35,808 nt of DNA, taken from assembly GCA_001775955.1 (NCBI GenBank), contig MEZD01000043.1:43979-79786 (forward strand), written 5' to 3'. This DNA comes from Candidatus Bathyarchaeota archaeon RBG_13_38_9 (GTDB lineage Archaea > Thermoproteota > Bathyarchaeia > 40CM-2-53-6 > RBG-13-38-9). Each line of letters starts with the position of its first letter. Position 1 is the first letter of the stretch. The position numbers and the translations under genes were made by a program. The notes beneath the pieces were generated by a model. It did no database searches. It saw only the letters and a list, made by a program, of their open reading frames with translations, and was not told where the DNA came from. Shown here piece by piece: positions 1-8,005 of this stretch.

Positions 1-68
1 TTTCACCGACATTATTCTGGCAAAAGTTAATAGACTAATGTAAGAAAGTGTAATATGGTAGAATTCAA

Positions 69-416
69 TTGAGCGAAAAACATAGCAAATCCATTCCAAC
101 TCAAAAATTGACAGGTATGCAAGTTGTTAACTCCAAAGGAGCGATCATTGGCATTGTGAAAGATTTGGCAATTAACCCTACAAATAGAGAAGTGTTCTTA
201 CTGATCGAAACAAAAGAAGGAGGCAATATAGAAATTTCGTTGACTGATGTGAGCTCCATAGAGGATGTAATACTTCTGGCTAAATCGGAATCGGAACCAC
301 CAACTCCACCTTTGTCAACTCAAACTACTACTGCAACTATTGCATGCAGCACTTGTGGCTCATCTTTACCAGCACATGCAAAGTTTTGTGCTAAATGTGG
401 TTCACATTTAAAATAA
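69..416 (+). CDS. PRC-barrel domain protein with C-terminal zinc ribbon
   Basis: A 115-residue protein starting with TTG; an ATG 14 bases upstream is out of frame and soon stops. Residues about 12-75 look like a PRC-barrel (pattern: VVNSKGAIIGIVKDLAIN, then a loop and short strands), a small beta-barrel used in archaea and bacteria for RNA- or partner-binding. After a Pro/Thr-rich linker the tail carries a zinc ribbon with cysteines 93, 96, 107 and 110 (CxxC-x10-CxxC). No catalytic residues are evident, so an adaptor or regulatory role is likely. It converges on the mtnP gene 19 bases downstream. The domain assignment rests on pattern recognition only; the partner is unknown. Confidence 0.75.
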   Translation: MSEKHSKSIPTQKLTGMQVVNSKGAIIGIVKDLAINPTNREVFLLIETKEGGNIEISLTDVSSIEDVILLAKSESEPPTPPLSTQTTTATIACSTCGSSLPAHAKFCAKCGSHLK

Positions 417-435
417 CGGTCATACACGTAGCATT

Positions 436-1227
436 TTAGAGAACCGCATCCTTCAGAGCATTCCAACAATTACATGTAGCTGTTTGGGATATTTTTGGTA
501 TGGTTGAAGCAAAAAGTCTCTTTGTTTTTTCTACATTAGATTTCATAACGTTTAATATCTCATCAACACTAACGGGTTTATCTGCCCACACGTCATAATC
601 TGTAACAAGCGCCAAAGACCCATAACAAATCTCCATCTCTCGAGCAAGCACACATTCAGGATATACAGTCATACCAACTACATCAGCACCCCATTGGCGG
701 AACATGCGACTTTCTGCTCTCGTTGAGAATCTTGGACCTTCAATACACACATAAGTCCCTCCAGGTTTAATCGCTATGTTTTTTGAATGACCCTCATTCA
801 CCAAAAGAGTGTTGAGTTCAGGGCAGAATGGATCCGCCGCAGAAATATGACACACTTTGCCTCCTTCATAAAACGTACTAGGACGTAACTTGGTTCTATC
901 AATAAATTGATCTAACACTAGAATATCCCCTGGTTTATGTTTCTCTGAAAGTGAACCACAGGCATTAGATGATAATATCCGTTTAACTCCAAGTTCTTTT
1001 AATGCCCAGATATTTGCTCTATAATTTACATTGTGTGGGGGTAATTGGTGACCACGTCCGTGTCTTGGAAGAAATACAATCTTTCGTTCCAAGTATGTTC
1101 CAATTTTTAAAACATCACTCGTTCTTCCGTATGGAGTTCGAACTTTAAGATCACGAACATCTTCTAATAGATCTTGATCGTAAAGTCCTGAACCTCCAAT
1201 TATCGCTATTTCTGCAGTAGGCTTCAT
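436..1227 (-). CDS. mtnP: S-methyl-5'-thioadenosine phosphorylase
   Basis: This enzyme cleaves methylthioadenosine (the by-product of polyamine synthesis) with phosphate to adenine and methylthioribose-1-phosphate. Family hallmarks are the N-terminal IIGGSGLYD (9-17), the phosphate-site RHGRGHQLPPHNVNYRAN stretch, ACGSL, the GTYVCIEGPRFSTRAES motif and a late TDYDVW. The Asp in that last motif marks 6-aminopurine (MTA) rather than 6-oxopurine (PNP) specificity. The length of 263 residues is normal. The tail has a C252-N-C254 pair like the CxC disulfide motif known in archaeal members. It is divergent from a phosphoribosyltransferase that could reuse the adenine. A TATA-like element lies about 28 bases upstream of the ATG, so the mRNA may be leaderless. 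Confidence 0.93.
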   Translation of the reverse strand: MKPTAEIAIIGGSGLYDQDLLEDVRDLKVRTPYGRTSDVLKIGTYLERKIVFLPRHGRGHQLPPHNVNYRANIWALKELGVKRILSSNACGSLSEKHKPGDILVLDQFIDRTKLRPSTFYEGGKVCHISAADPFCPELNTLLVNEGHSKNIAIKPGGTYVCIEGPRFSTRAESRMFRQWGADVVGMTVYPECVLAREMEICYGSLALVTDYDVWADKPVSVDEILNVMKSNVEKTKRLFASTIPKISQTATCNCWNALKDAVL

Positions 1228-1251
1228 AGGATCATATTTTCAGTCACGATC

Positions 1252-1259
1252 TATAAAAG
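1252..1259 (-). promoter_or_regulatory. TATA box of mtnP, probably leaderless
   Basis: On the minus strand this reads cttttata. Its centre is about 28 bases from the mtnP ATG at 1227. Archaeal transcription starts about 25 bases downstream of the TATA centre, so the mRNA would start at or next to the start codon, and no Shine-Dalgarno is visible. This is a pattern-based call. Confidence 0.5.
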
Positions 1260-1316
1260 TGCAAGCTACAAGAGAAAATGATCAAACTATCTCACTCATC
1301 AATATAGGAATACTTA

Positions 1317-1327
1317 TTATAATTTAA
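1317..1327 (+). promoter_or_regulatory. TATA-like element for the phosphoribosyltransferase
   Basis: The AT-only stretch ttataatttaa is the best TATA candidate in the 147-base divergent intergenic region. It predicts a start near 1347 and a leader of about 25-30 bases before the ATG at 1375. Weak, because the surrounding DNA is AT-rich. Confidence 0.4.
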
Positions 1328-1374
1328 CTAACTTTGAGACAATCTGTGTAAATTAAAAAGAAAATTCCAGTGAG

Positions 1375-2031
1375 ATGGAATTGTCAGAATTCAAATGCGA
1401 AGTTATGGATTGGGAAAAATTCTATCAGTTATCAAGAATAGCGGCAAAAAAAGTTAGAAAATCAGGCTATAAACCTGATGTTATAATCGGTCTGGCGCGA
1501 GGAGGCTGGATTTTTTCACGAGTTCTATGTGATTTCCTTGGAGTAAAAGATCTTTTTAGTCTAAAAGTTGAACATTGGGGTATCACAGCTAGTCCTGATG
1601 GCGAAGCAAAAGTTAGACATCCATTATCAATAGATCTTTCTAACAAGAAAATCTTGATCGCTGACGATATTACAGACACAGGTGAGAGTATGAAAAAGTC
1701 TGTCGAACATCTTAAATCACTTAATCCGGCCGAAATTAAGACAGTAACTCTCAGACACATTGAAGGGGCTAAGTTCATCCCTGATTACTTTGGTGAACAG
1801 ATAAAATGGATATGGGTAATTTTTCCTTGGAACTACGTCGAAGACCTTTGTAATATTTTACCTAAGGCAATTGTTCTTAGGAATAATGAAGTTGACCAAA
1901 AGAAATCAATCATTAAACTTAAGGAATCATTCAATGTGTCTATAGATCCAGAGATTCTTAACGACGTACTTGATGAATGTAAGATTAGAGGAACTCTACA
2001 AGAAGGAATAGATAAAAATTCTGGACAGTGA
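1375..2031 (+). CDS. Type I phosphoribosyltransferase (purine PRT-like)
   Basis: A 218-residue protein of the type I PRTase fold, which joins a base to PRPP. The PRPP loop is clear at about 93-105 (ILIADDITDTGES, with the paired acidic residues D97 and D98). The N-terminal half has the typical GLARGGW turn (about residues 40-46) after a DVII strand. The roughly 50 residues after the core are an extra C-terminal region of unknown role. Archaeal relatives are usually annotated as hypoxanthine/xanthine-guanine PRT or simply phosphoribosyltransferase; the base cannot be decided from sequence alone. Divergent position opposite methylthioadenosine phosphorylase suggests purine salvage (inference). 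Confidence 0.82.
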   Translation: MELSEFKCEVMDWEKFYQLSRIAAKKVRKSGYKPDVIIGLARGGWIFSRVLCDFLGVKDLFSLKVEHWGITASPDGEAKVRHPLSIDLSNKKILIADDITDTGESMKKSVEHLKSLNPAEIKTVTLRHIEGAKFIPDYFGEQIKWIWVIFPWNYVEDLCNILPKAIVLRNNEVDQKKSIIKLKESFNVSIDPEILNDVLDECKIRGTLQEGIDKNSGQ

Positions 2032-2077
2032 TTATCAACTTTCCTTCGCTAGACAATAATCATCATACAATAATACC

Positions 2078-2093
2078 ATTCAACACGTTGAAT
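2078..2093. promoter_or_regulatory. Perfect inverted repeat upstream of hppA promoter
   Basis: ATTCAAC-ac-GTTGAAT is a perfect 7-base dyad with a 2-base spacer. It lies 18 bases upstream of the hppA TATA box. The spacer is too short for a good RNA hairpin, so a dimeric regulator's operator is the simpler reading. The sequence is certain; the function is a guess. Confidence 0.4.
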
Positions 2094-2110
2094 TATCATA
2101 CTCTTTAGGT

Positions 2111-2118
2111 TTTATATA
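2111..2118 (+). promoter_or_regulatory. TATA box of hppA
   Basis: tttatata is a near-consensus archaeal TATA box. It predicts a start near 2140 and a leader of about 30 bases. That leader would contain the Shine-Dalgarno-like gaggga (2160-2165) just before the ATG at 2171. Confidence 0.6.
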
Positions 2119-2170
2119 CAGTTTGAATGCTAATTTATGAAGTTTCCAGTTTCCTCATTGAGGGAAAAAA

Positions 2171-4345
2171 ATGAGTTTGACTATCGAAGAGACAATGCTA
2201 TGGATAGTCATTGCAACGGCTCTTGGCGCATTAATATATGCGGTATTGCTCGCACGTCAGACACTTAAAGAAAAAACTGGAACGGGGAAGATGCTCCAAG
2301 TATGGAGGGCCATATCGGAGGGAGCAAATGCATACCTTAAAAAACAAATCAAATCCATTTTGCTTATTATTATTGTATTAGCAGTTGTTCTCTACTTATC
2401 TTCAGTTCTCGTTGGTGGGCCACCATCAATTGCAATTGGAAGAGCACTGGCCTTCGTTATGGGAGTCGCTTTTTCTGGAATGGTTGGCTTTATTGGAATG
2501 AATATGGCGGTAAAAGGTAATATCAGAGTTGCTGAGGCAGCTCGACGAAATTTTCATGATGCTTTGAGAATAGCATATCGCTCTGGAACAATCACAGGGA
2601 TGTTAACAGATGGTCTTGGGCTGCTTGGTGGTACAGCAATCTTCATGATTTATTTCAGAGATGCACCAGAGGTATTGTTAGGCTTTGGTTTCGGTGGCAC
2701 TCTTATTGCACTATTCATGCGGGTCGGAGGTGGGATATATACAAAAGCAGCAGACGTGGGCGCAGACCTTGTAGGAAAAGTTGAGAAAGGCATCCCAGAG
2801 GATGATCCAAGAAACGCTGCTGTAGTGGCAGATCTGGTAGGGGATAATGTTGGAGATTGTGCTGGGATGGCTGCAGACATATTCGAATCTTATGAAGTGA
2901 CAATAGTCTCAGCGATGATATTAGGACTTGCTTTAACACCATTTGATATCAAATGGATTATTTTCCCTCTTCTTGTTAGAGCTATAGGAGTAGTCAGCAC
3001 AATTATAGGAACTTATTTCGTCTCAATTTGGCCTGAAAAAATTGTTAAAGGTGATGCATTCAAGGCCATGGACTTATCGTACGATTTATCAGCCGCAATC
3101 TCAGTCACAAGTTTCCTCGTTCTCGCACAAGTGTATGTTCAAGATCTTCGTGTTTTTGCGGCTACCGCTGCTGGAGTATTTCTTGCAATAGGATTCAACA
3201 AGATCACAGATCATTTCACAAATCCAAACAAGAAAACAGTAGATGAACTCGCACGTTCATCAAGAACGGGACCTGCCACAGAGATACTTGAAGGATTATC
3301 AATGAGTTTCGAAGCAACAGTATGGAATCTACTAATCATTTGTTTAGCAATAATTGCGTCTGTTTTCTTCTTTTCAGGTTCTTCTGTCATATTCGTGATG
3401 TACGGAATAGCTCTGTCGGGAATAGGTATGCTAACTCTTACAGGGAATAACATCTCAATGGATGCATTCGGCCCGATTGTTGATAATGCAAATGGCATTG
3501 GAGAGATGGCTGGCGTTGAACCAGAAGCAAGAAAGATCTTGGCTGATTTAGATGCTTCAGGAAATACTACTAAAGCCGTAACAAAAGCAATAGCAATAGC
3601 GTCAGCAGTTATTGCCGCAGTCTCTTTATTCGGAGCCTTTGCTGAAACAACTGGCCTTGAAAAAATTGGTTTAAACATCATTGAACCAATAGTTTTTGTT
3701 GGCCTGTTAATTGGCGGAGCGTTACCTTTTCTATTCAGTTCTATTTCTATTCGTGCTGTTAGCCGTGCCGCCGGACACATAATCGAGGAAGTTAGAGAAC
3801 AATTTAAAATCCCTGGCGTTATGGAAGGAACCGTACCACCCAACTACGCACGAGTCGTGACTATCTGCACTGCGGCAGCTCAAAAAGAATTAGTTGGTTT
3901 AGCACTATTAGCAATATTAACGCCTTTAGCAGTCGGATTCTTATTAAAACAAGCCGCACTTGGTGCATTCCTCGCAGGGATCATAGTAACCGGACAATTA
4001 CTAGCAGTTTTCATGGCGACGTCAGGTGGAGCTTGGGATAATGCCAAAAAAAAGATCGAAGATGGATTTTATGGTGGCAAAGGATCTGAGCAACATAAAG
4101 CAGCAGTGGTTTGTGATACAGTAGGTGATCCACTCAAAGATACCTCTGGTCCCGCATTGAATCCTATGATTAAAGTGATTAATCTGGTGGCGCTTATTTT
4201 CGCACCAGTATTATTGCAGTTCTCAGCTATGCCAATTCTAATGACGTTAACTGGCTCCATACTTGTTTTGATACTCGCTATAGTAATTTGGCATGGAAAA
4301 CGAGAAGGAGTTTTTACCAAAAACAGCCTTAACCCAAAGCAATAG
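2171..4345 (+). CDS. hppA: Membrane-bound proton-translocating pyrophosphatase
   Basis: This integral membrane pump (724 residues, about 16 helices) hydrolyses pyrophosphate and moves ions out of the cytoplasm. The signature DVGADLVGKVE starts at residue 195 and is followed by the acidic GDNVGDCAGMAADIFESYE block that binds Mg-PPi. A third acidic motif near the C terminus reads DTVGDPLKDTSGPALN. The GNTTKA motif carries Lys468 and Thr471, the pair known from K+-independent H+-PPases; K+-dependent enzymes have Ala at the Lys position. It therefore most likely pumps protons without needing potassium. The ATG has a good Shine-Dalgarno and a TATA box upstream. It stands alone as a single-gene unit. 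Confidence 0.96.
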   Translation: MSLTIEETMLWIVIATALGALIYAVLLARQTLKEKTGTGKMLQVWRAISEGANAYLKKQIKSILLIIIVLAVVLYLSSVLVGGPPSIAIGRALAFVMGVAFSGMVGFIGMNMAVKGNIRVAEAARRNFHDALRIAYRSGTITGMLTDGLGLLGGTAIFMIYFRDAPEVLLGFGFGGTLIALFMRVGGGIYTKAADVGADLVGKVEKGIPEDDPRNAAVVADLVGDNVGDCAGMAADIFESYEVTIVSAMILGLALTPFDIKWIIFPLLVRAIGVVSTIIGTYFVSIWPEKIVKGDAFKAMDLSYDLSAAISVTSFLVLAQVYVQDLRVFAATAAGVFLAIGFNKITDHFTNPNKKTVDELARSSRTGPATEILEGLSMSFEATVWNLLIICLAIIASVFFFSGSSVIFVMYGIALSGIGMLTLTGNNISMDAFGPIVDNANGIGEMAGVEPEARKILADLDASGNTTKAVTKAIAIASAVIAAVSLFGAFAETTGLEKIGLNIIEPIVFVGLLIGGALPFLFSSISIRAVSRAAGHIIEEVREQFKIPGVMEGTVPPNYARVVTICTAAAQKELVGLALLAILTPLAVGFLLKQAALGAFLAGIIVTGQLLAVFMATSGGAWDNAKKKIEDGFYGGKGSEQHKAAVVCDTVGDPLKDTSGPALNPMIKVINLVALIFAPVLLQFSAMPILMTLTGSILVLILAIVIWHGKREGVFTKNSLNPKQ

Positions 4346-4346
4346 A

Positions 4347-4360
4347 GAAAAAGTTTAAAT
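4347..4360 (+). promoter_or_regulatory. BRE/TATA-like element upstream of Cys-rich gene
   Basis: gaaaaagtttaaat matches the archaeal purine-rich BRE followed by TTTAAAT. It begins right after the hppA stop. It predicts a start near 4385 and a long leader before the TTG at 4459. A second AT-rich element near 4431-4438 would instead give a near-leaderless transcript; I cannot choose between them. Confidence 0.4.
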
Positions 4361-4458
4361 TCTGATTGATAGTTGAAAACATATTGCGTGAACCCTATCA
4401 TCACATGATTATCCAAGTAAGATACAAATTCTTTAAGTAAATTTTAGGTTGATGTTAC

Positions 4459-4746
4459 TTGTCAGTTGGATCTAAGAAATGTTTTCCCGACTGTGAACTG
4501 TTTAGATGTGAACAAAGAACACTAGTATTTCGAGGCAAAACATCATATTGCAGATTTGCAGATGACGAATGCATACCTCAAAGCTGTAAATATACGAAGT
4601 GTGTCAAAGGCAGATTTCTTCCAAATGGAACATGTGGTCTTAACATGAAAACCCGAGAGCTAGACATTAGACCTGATGAATGCGTGGACCCTATGGAAAT
4701 TCCTAGCAACTTGGCACAGAAAATGAAGAATAGAAGACCTTATTGA
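4459..4746 (+). CDS. Cysteine-rich small protein, unknown function
   Basis: A 95-residue basic protein with nine cysteines at 8, 12, 17, 31, 38, 43, 48, 59 and 75. The spacing (C-x3-C-x4-C, later C-x6-C-x4-C-x4-C) suggests metal binding, either zinc or an Fe-S cluster. There is no signal peptide or membrane segment, so it is probably cytoplasmic. TTG is the only reasonable in-frame start, with an aggttgatg Shine-Dalgarno-like stretch before it. I do not recognise the family. The regular cysteine pattern and the clean gap to both neighbours argue that it is a real gene. It converges on the dehydrogenase gene 24 bases away. Confidence 0.65.
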   Translation: MSVGSKKCFPDCELFRCEQRTLVFRGKTSYCRFADDECIPQSCKYTKCVKGRFLPNGTCGLNMKTRELDIRPDECVDPMEIPSNLAQKMKNRRPY

Positions 4747-4770
4747 GAGCCTAACAGCACCGCACACGCT

Positions 4771-5664
4771 TTAATCATTTATATCCTTTAGAGACAGCCT
4801 TTGAATTATTTTGACTACTGCAGAATGATCTAGATCTTCGAAGCCGACAGCTTTAGCAGATTCATACATTTGGTGAGCTAAACTCGTCATTGGTAGTGAT
4901 GCATTCATTTGTGACGCAAGACTCATAGCCAATGCAAGATCTTTATGTTGAAGCCATACTTTGAATCCTGGTTCGAAATCATTTTTTATCATTTTAGGTA
5001 ACTTTTGTTCTAATGCCCATGAATTCCCTGCACTTGTCTTTAGGACCTCATAGAGTTTCTCAAGATCGATACCGGTTTTTTTGGCTAGAACAAACCCCTC
5101 ACTTATACCAACAAGGTTGATTGCCACAAGCATGTTATTGATGAGTTTGAAAATTTGACCAGCACCAGTATTTCCAACTTGGTAAATATTTGTACCAATA
5201 GCCTGGAGAACATGTTTACACTCATCTACTTTCTCATTAGGCCCTCCAACCATTATCGAGAGAGTTCCTTTCTCAGCTCCAATTGTTCCTCCACTCACTG
5301 GCGCATCAATGAAGGTGATACTTTTTTGATTGCATTCATCAGAAAATTTTTTTACCGCAGCTGGGTCGATTGTACTTGCATCAATTATTATCCCTCCTTC
5401 AGGTAGACTATGAATAAGACCATTTTCTCCTAGCACTACATACTCAACTTCTTTCGATGATGGAAGGGACAATAATACGATTGTAGATGTGTTTCCTACA
5501 TGTTTAGGAGATTTAGCAGCCTTTGCTCCTAATTTCTCAAGAACTCTGATAGGTTCATCGCGCACATCATATACTGTGAGGTTAAATTTATTTTTCAGAA
5601 GATTTTTACCCATGTTTAGCCCCATAGCACCTAGACCTATCAGTCCAACATCATTATTTCTCAT
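4771..5664 (-). CDS. 3-hydroxyisobutyrate dehydrogenase family oxidoreductase
   Basis: An NAD(P)-dependent beta-hydroxyacid dehydrogenase of 297 residues, the usual family length. The N-terminal Rossmann fingerprint GLGAMGLNMG spans residues 10-19. The substrate loop DAPVSGG is near 118-124, and the catalytic Lys lies in GQIFKLINNML near 170. The C-terminal all-helical half ends in a typical HKDLALAMSLA segment. Substrates in this family include 3-hydroxyisobutyrate, tartronate semialdehyde and succinic semialdehyde/glyoxylate; the sequence does not decide. It starts 3 bases after the stop of the zinc-finger gene, so the two are almost certainly cotranscribed. Confidence 0.88.
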   Translation of the reverse strand: MRNNDVGLIGLGAMGLNMGKNLLKNKFNLTVYDVRDEPIRVLEKLGAKAAKSPKHVGNTSTIVLLSLPSSKEVEYVVLGENGLIHSLPEGGIIIDASTIDPAAVKKFSDECNQKSITFIDAPVSGGTIGAEKGTLSIMVGGPNEKVDECKHVLQAIGTNIYQVGNTGAGQIFKLINNMLVAINLVGISEGFVLAKKTGIDLEKLYEVLKTSAGNSWALEQKLPKMIKNDFEPGFKVWLQHKDLALAMSLASQMNASLPMTSLAHQMYESAKAVGFEDLDHSAVVKIIQRLSLKDIND

Positions 5665-5667
5665 AAA

Positions 5668-5856
5668 TTATCTACCACCATATCTTGAACCAGGTGTCTT
5701 TTTCTTCCACAAACCAAATACTCTTTCAGCCAGACCTTTATGTCGTAACTCCCACGACATGTGTTTATCATAACAATCTGAACACATTTTTTTTTGACAA
5801 TATCTGCAAGTCTTGAGGTTTTCGTAATTTCCTCTGCATTCTTCACAAGCAGCCAT
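5668..5856 (-). CDS. Zinc-finger microprotein, 62 residues
   Basis: A short protein with three CxxC pairs at C4/C7, C17/C20 and C25/C28, followed by H32 and H39. The spacing C-x2-C-x9-C-x2-C-x4-C-x2-C resembles AN1/B-box-like double zinc sites, but no named family fits fully. The tail is basic (KKKTPGSRYGGR), which could contact RNA, DNA or a protein. An overlapping reading frame at 5661-5846 on the same strand lacks this pattern and is rejected. The stop is 3 bases before the dehydrogenase ATG, so it is the first gene of a two-gene operon. Function unknown. Confidence 0.68.
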   Translation of the reverse strand: MAACEECRGNYENLKTCRYCQKKMCSDCYDKHMSWELRHKGLAERVFGLWKKKTPGSRYGGR

Positions 5857-5927
5857 TAATATACACTTTGATTATTTGTTGAATATGAATAGAGGTAAGG
5901 GCATAATTAAGAGAATGGTGCTTTTAA

Positions 5928-6710
5928 TTATTCTTCTTGTTTTTTCGCTTTCCTAGCAAATGTCAAGTATCCAGTATGCCCAACCATGTGTGTCTCAGGC
6001 CTTGATTTTCCATCCTCTATCCGAATACGACGTAGTAACAGCTCGATTGTTTCGATGGCTAGAAAACCTTCATTTTTCATAGTAGAAACAGCTTTTTCAA
6101 CTTGGTTAATAGTGGGACTGAAGGAAGCCAGATTTGACCCATCTTCCAGGGATTTAAATGCATGCGGTATAACATTCCATGGATCGCCTAAATCTAGAAA
6201 TACAGCATCAACCTCAGATTCTTCGAAACCGCGCCGTGCATCTGAACATTTGATTGTTACATATTTCAGTAGGCCAACTTTGGAAAGATTCGATTTTGCG
6301 TTTTCCGCAAAATCTTTGTTCACCTCATACGAGTATACATGACCATCTGGTTTTACGATATTTGCAAGGGAAGCGGTAACAACTCCACTTCCCGTACCTG
6401 TTTCGATTACTCGCATTCCCGGTTCTACTCCCAACTTGAACAGAGTGAACCCGATGTCCTTGTCATAAAGTATCTGCGTAGGTCTTCTAAATGTCTGGAT
6501 TTTATCATAGAATGAGGGTTTTAGAATGTACAACCTATGTCCAGTTGTCGTGACTACTGAATCTCCAAATTTTTTCCCTAATATTTCAGATGTTTTTACT
6601 ATTCCTTTGTGAGTGTGAAATTCTTCTTTATCTAAAAGATGAATCAACCAATTTCTTCTATTATCAAGCCATAAAAGAATATACATTCCAATTTTTATCT
6701 TTTGATTCAA
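5928..6710 (-). CDS. trmI: tRNA (adenine-N1)-methyltransferase TrmI
   Basis: A class I SAM-dependent methyltransferase that makes m1A at position 57/58 of the tRNA T-loop. The N-terminal beta-domain shows the EFHTHKG motif typical of TrmI. Next come the RRPTQILYDKDIG substrate segment and SAM motif I (VIETGTGSGVV, about 98-108). Later FLDLGDPW (motif IV area) marks the active site. The length of 260 residues suits the archaeal type. The first codon is TTG at 6710; an ATG at residue 9 (6684-6686) is an alternative, but the residues before it align with the usual beginning of the family. It is the first identifiable informational gene here and stands separately from its neighbours. Confidence 0.9.
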   Translation of the reverse strand: MNQKIKIGMYILLWLDNRRNWLIHLLDKEEFHTHKGIVKTSEILGKKFGDSVVTTTGHRLYILKPSFYDKIQTFRRPTQILYDKDIGFTLFKLGVEPGMRVIETGTGSGVVTASLANIVKPDGHVYSYEVNKDFAENAKSNLSKVGLLKYVTIKCSDARRGFEESEVDAVFLDLGDPWNVIPHAFKSLEDGSNLASFSPTINQVEKAVSTMKNEGFLAIETIELLLRRIRIEDGKSRPETHMVGHTGYLTFARKAKKQEE

Positions 6711-6734
6711 AAATATTTCACACCATCATATTGA

Positions 6735-7127
6735 TCATTTATTCATGATTTTATGGATCTCTTTAGCTGTTGATTCTCCCTTTGACCTTGATATAAAATG
6801 TAACACTATCGAGTCATCATATCCAGAGGAGAATATCCTCATCGTCGAATATTTTGACCGAAGAATTGCAATGATGAGGCAGAGTATGACTGGAATATTT
6901 ATTAGAAATATTGTTGAAATACCCTCGATGGTTGTGTTCATCTTACCAAAAAATAACAAAATTGATTGAGCAATTAATAAGAAAATTGAGAACACTAAAG
7001 GAGGTATAACGCTTTTTCCATAGAGCTCTATAGATTTAACATTTTTAATATTAATACGTATTTTTGAAATAAAAGGTATTTTTGAAATAACAAGATCATC
7101 TTTTGAAATTCTGATCCGTGAATACAT
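6735..7127 (-). CDS. Small membrane protein, possibly PH-like
   Basis: A 130-residue protein with two predicted membrane helices at about 42-60 and 72-90. They are flanked by a short N-terminal beta-rich segment (DLVISKIPFISKIRINIKNV) and a C-terminal soluble part ending KEIHKIMNK. A membrane hairpin inserted in a beta-strand scaffold is reminiscent of bacterial PH-like membrane proteins, but the match is too weak to name. ATG start. It lies 24 bases upstream of trmI on the same strand, so cotranscription is possible. I do not recognise the family. Confidence 0.5.
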   Translation of the reverse strand: MYSRIRISKDDLVISKIPFISKIRINIKNVKSIELYGKSVIPPLVFSIFLLIAQSILLFFGKMNTTIEGISTIFLINIPVILCLIIAILRSKYSTMRIFSSGYDDSIVLHFISRSKGESTAKEIHKIMNK

Positions 7128-7218
7128 TTTAAGACATCTACGCCAAACAGACCCTAAATAATATCTATTTTCATTTTATTGCAAAATATAAATACTGATA
7201 TTTCTAAACCAAGTTTAA

Positions 7219-7881
7219 TCAAAATTTGGTATTAGCCTTTATGATCTTAAATATTTCCATTAAATCCTCTCCTCTGACAATAAAGTCAGCAGCATTTTCA
7301 GCTTCCGTATGTCTTGGATTGAAAGCTATTTTGAGTCCTGCTTCTTTTGGTAAATCAAAAACATGATCACCTACAACAACGACTTCAGACATGGTTAATG
7401 ACATTGACTGAGCTATGTCTTGGATTATCGTTTTTTTATTATCGATAGAGACTTTTGTTTCGATCTCTCCAGTAATAACATCATTTGATATTTTGAGATC
7501 ATTAGACATAACTACATCCACATTCAGATCTTTTCCAACTTTTTCAGCAAGAAAAGAAAGTCCAGCACTTACGATTCCTACTTTTATTCCAGCTTTCTTT
7601 AGTCGATCAATAGTTTCTGTTGCACCATCAAAATATTTTATCTCAGACGTTATTTGTAAGATCTTTTCTAGTTTGGTTCCTTTCCATAATGAACAATCTA
7701 ATTTCGCCCATTCTTCATAGCTTATCTCACCATTTCGATATTTTTGCGCATAATTCTTGGCCCATTTCCAAGTACCAAGTTTGGAATGAAGATGTTTCCA
7801 TATATTTGGTGATCGTGTAATAGTGCCATCAAGATCGAAAATAACTAGTTTCACTATTGATTTTGAAATAATTCTTTTCAA
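7219..7881 (-). CDS. HAD-family phosphatase, phosphoserine-phosphatase-like
   Basis: A 220-residue subclass IB haloacid dehalogenase-like hydrolase. Motif I is FDLDGT (the nucleophile and acid/base Asp pair near 15 and 17). Motif II is GIVSAG, motif III is the Lys in DNKKT, and motif IV is GDHVFDLP. In SerB motif IV normally reads GDGANDLPM, so the His-Val-Phe replacement is unusual and the substrate may not be phosphoserine. The helical cap lies between motifs I and II. The start is TTG with a GGAG only 3 bases away, which is tight; no better start exists nearby. Likely cytoplasmic; a general sugar- or amino-acid-phosphate phosphatase is the safe reading. Confidence 0.8.
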   Translation of the reverse strand: MKRIISKSIVKLVIFDLDGTITRSPNIWKHLHSKLGTWKWAKNYAQKYRNGEISYEEWAKLDCSLWKGTKLEKILQITSEIKYFDGATETIDRLKKAGIKVGIVSAGLSFLAEKVGKDLNVDVVMSNDLKISNDVITGEIETKVSIDNKKTIIQDIAQSMSLTMSEVVVVGDHVFDLPKEAGLKIAFNPRHTEAENAADFIVRGEDLMEIFKIIKANTKF

Positions 7882-8005
7882 TTACTCCATCCTTGATTAT
7901 TTAATCTGAAATTAAAACCTGGGAATAAATGCCTAATTGTTAAGGTTTCTCCCTTTCAAATACTAATTAGACATCAAAGTTTGAAATATTAATTACAAAG
8001 TTCAT

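Noticed and set aside
3211-3843. Long antisense frame of 210 codons inside hppA
   Set aside because: It is the mirror of a strongly conserved pyrophosphatase region and has no recognisable domain or promoter.
5661-5846. A second frame over the zinc-finger microprotein on the same strand
   Set aside because: It lacks the cysteine pattern, and the frame 5668-5856 carries three intact CxxC pairs and fits the operon spacing.
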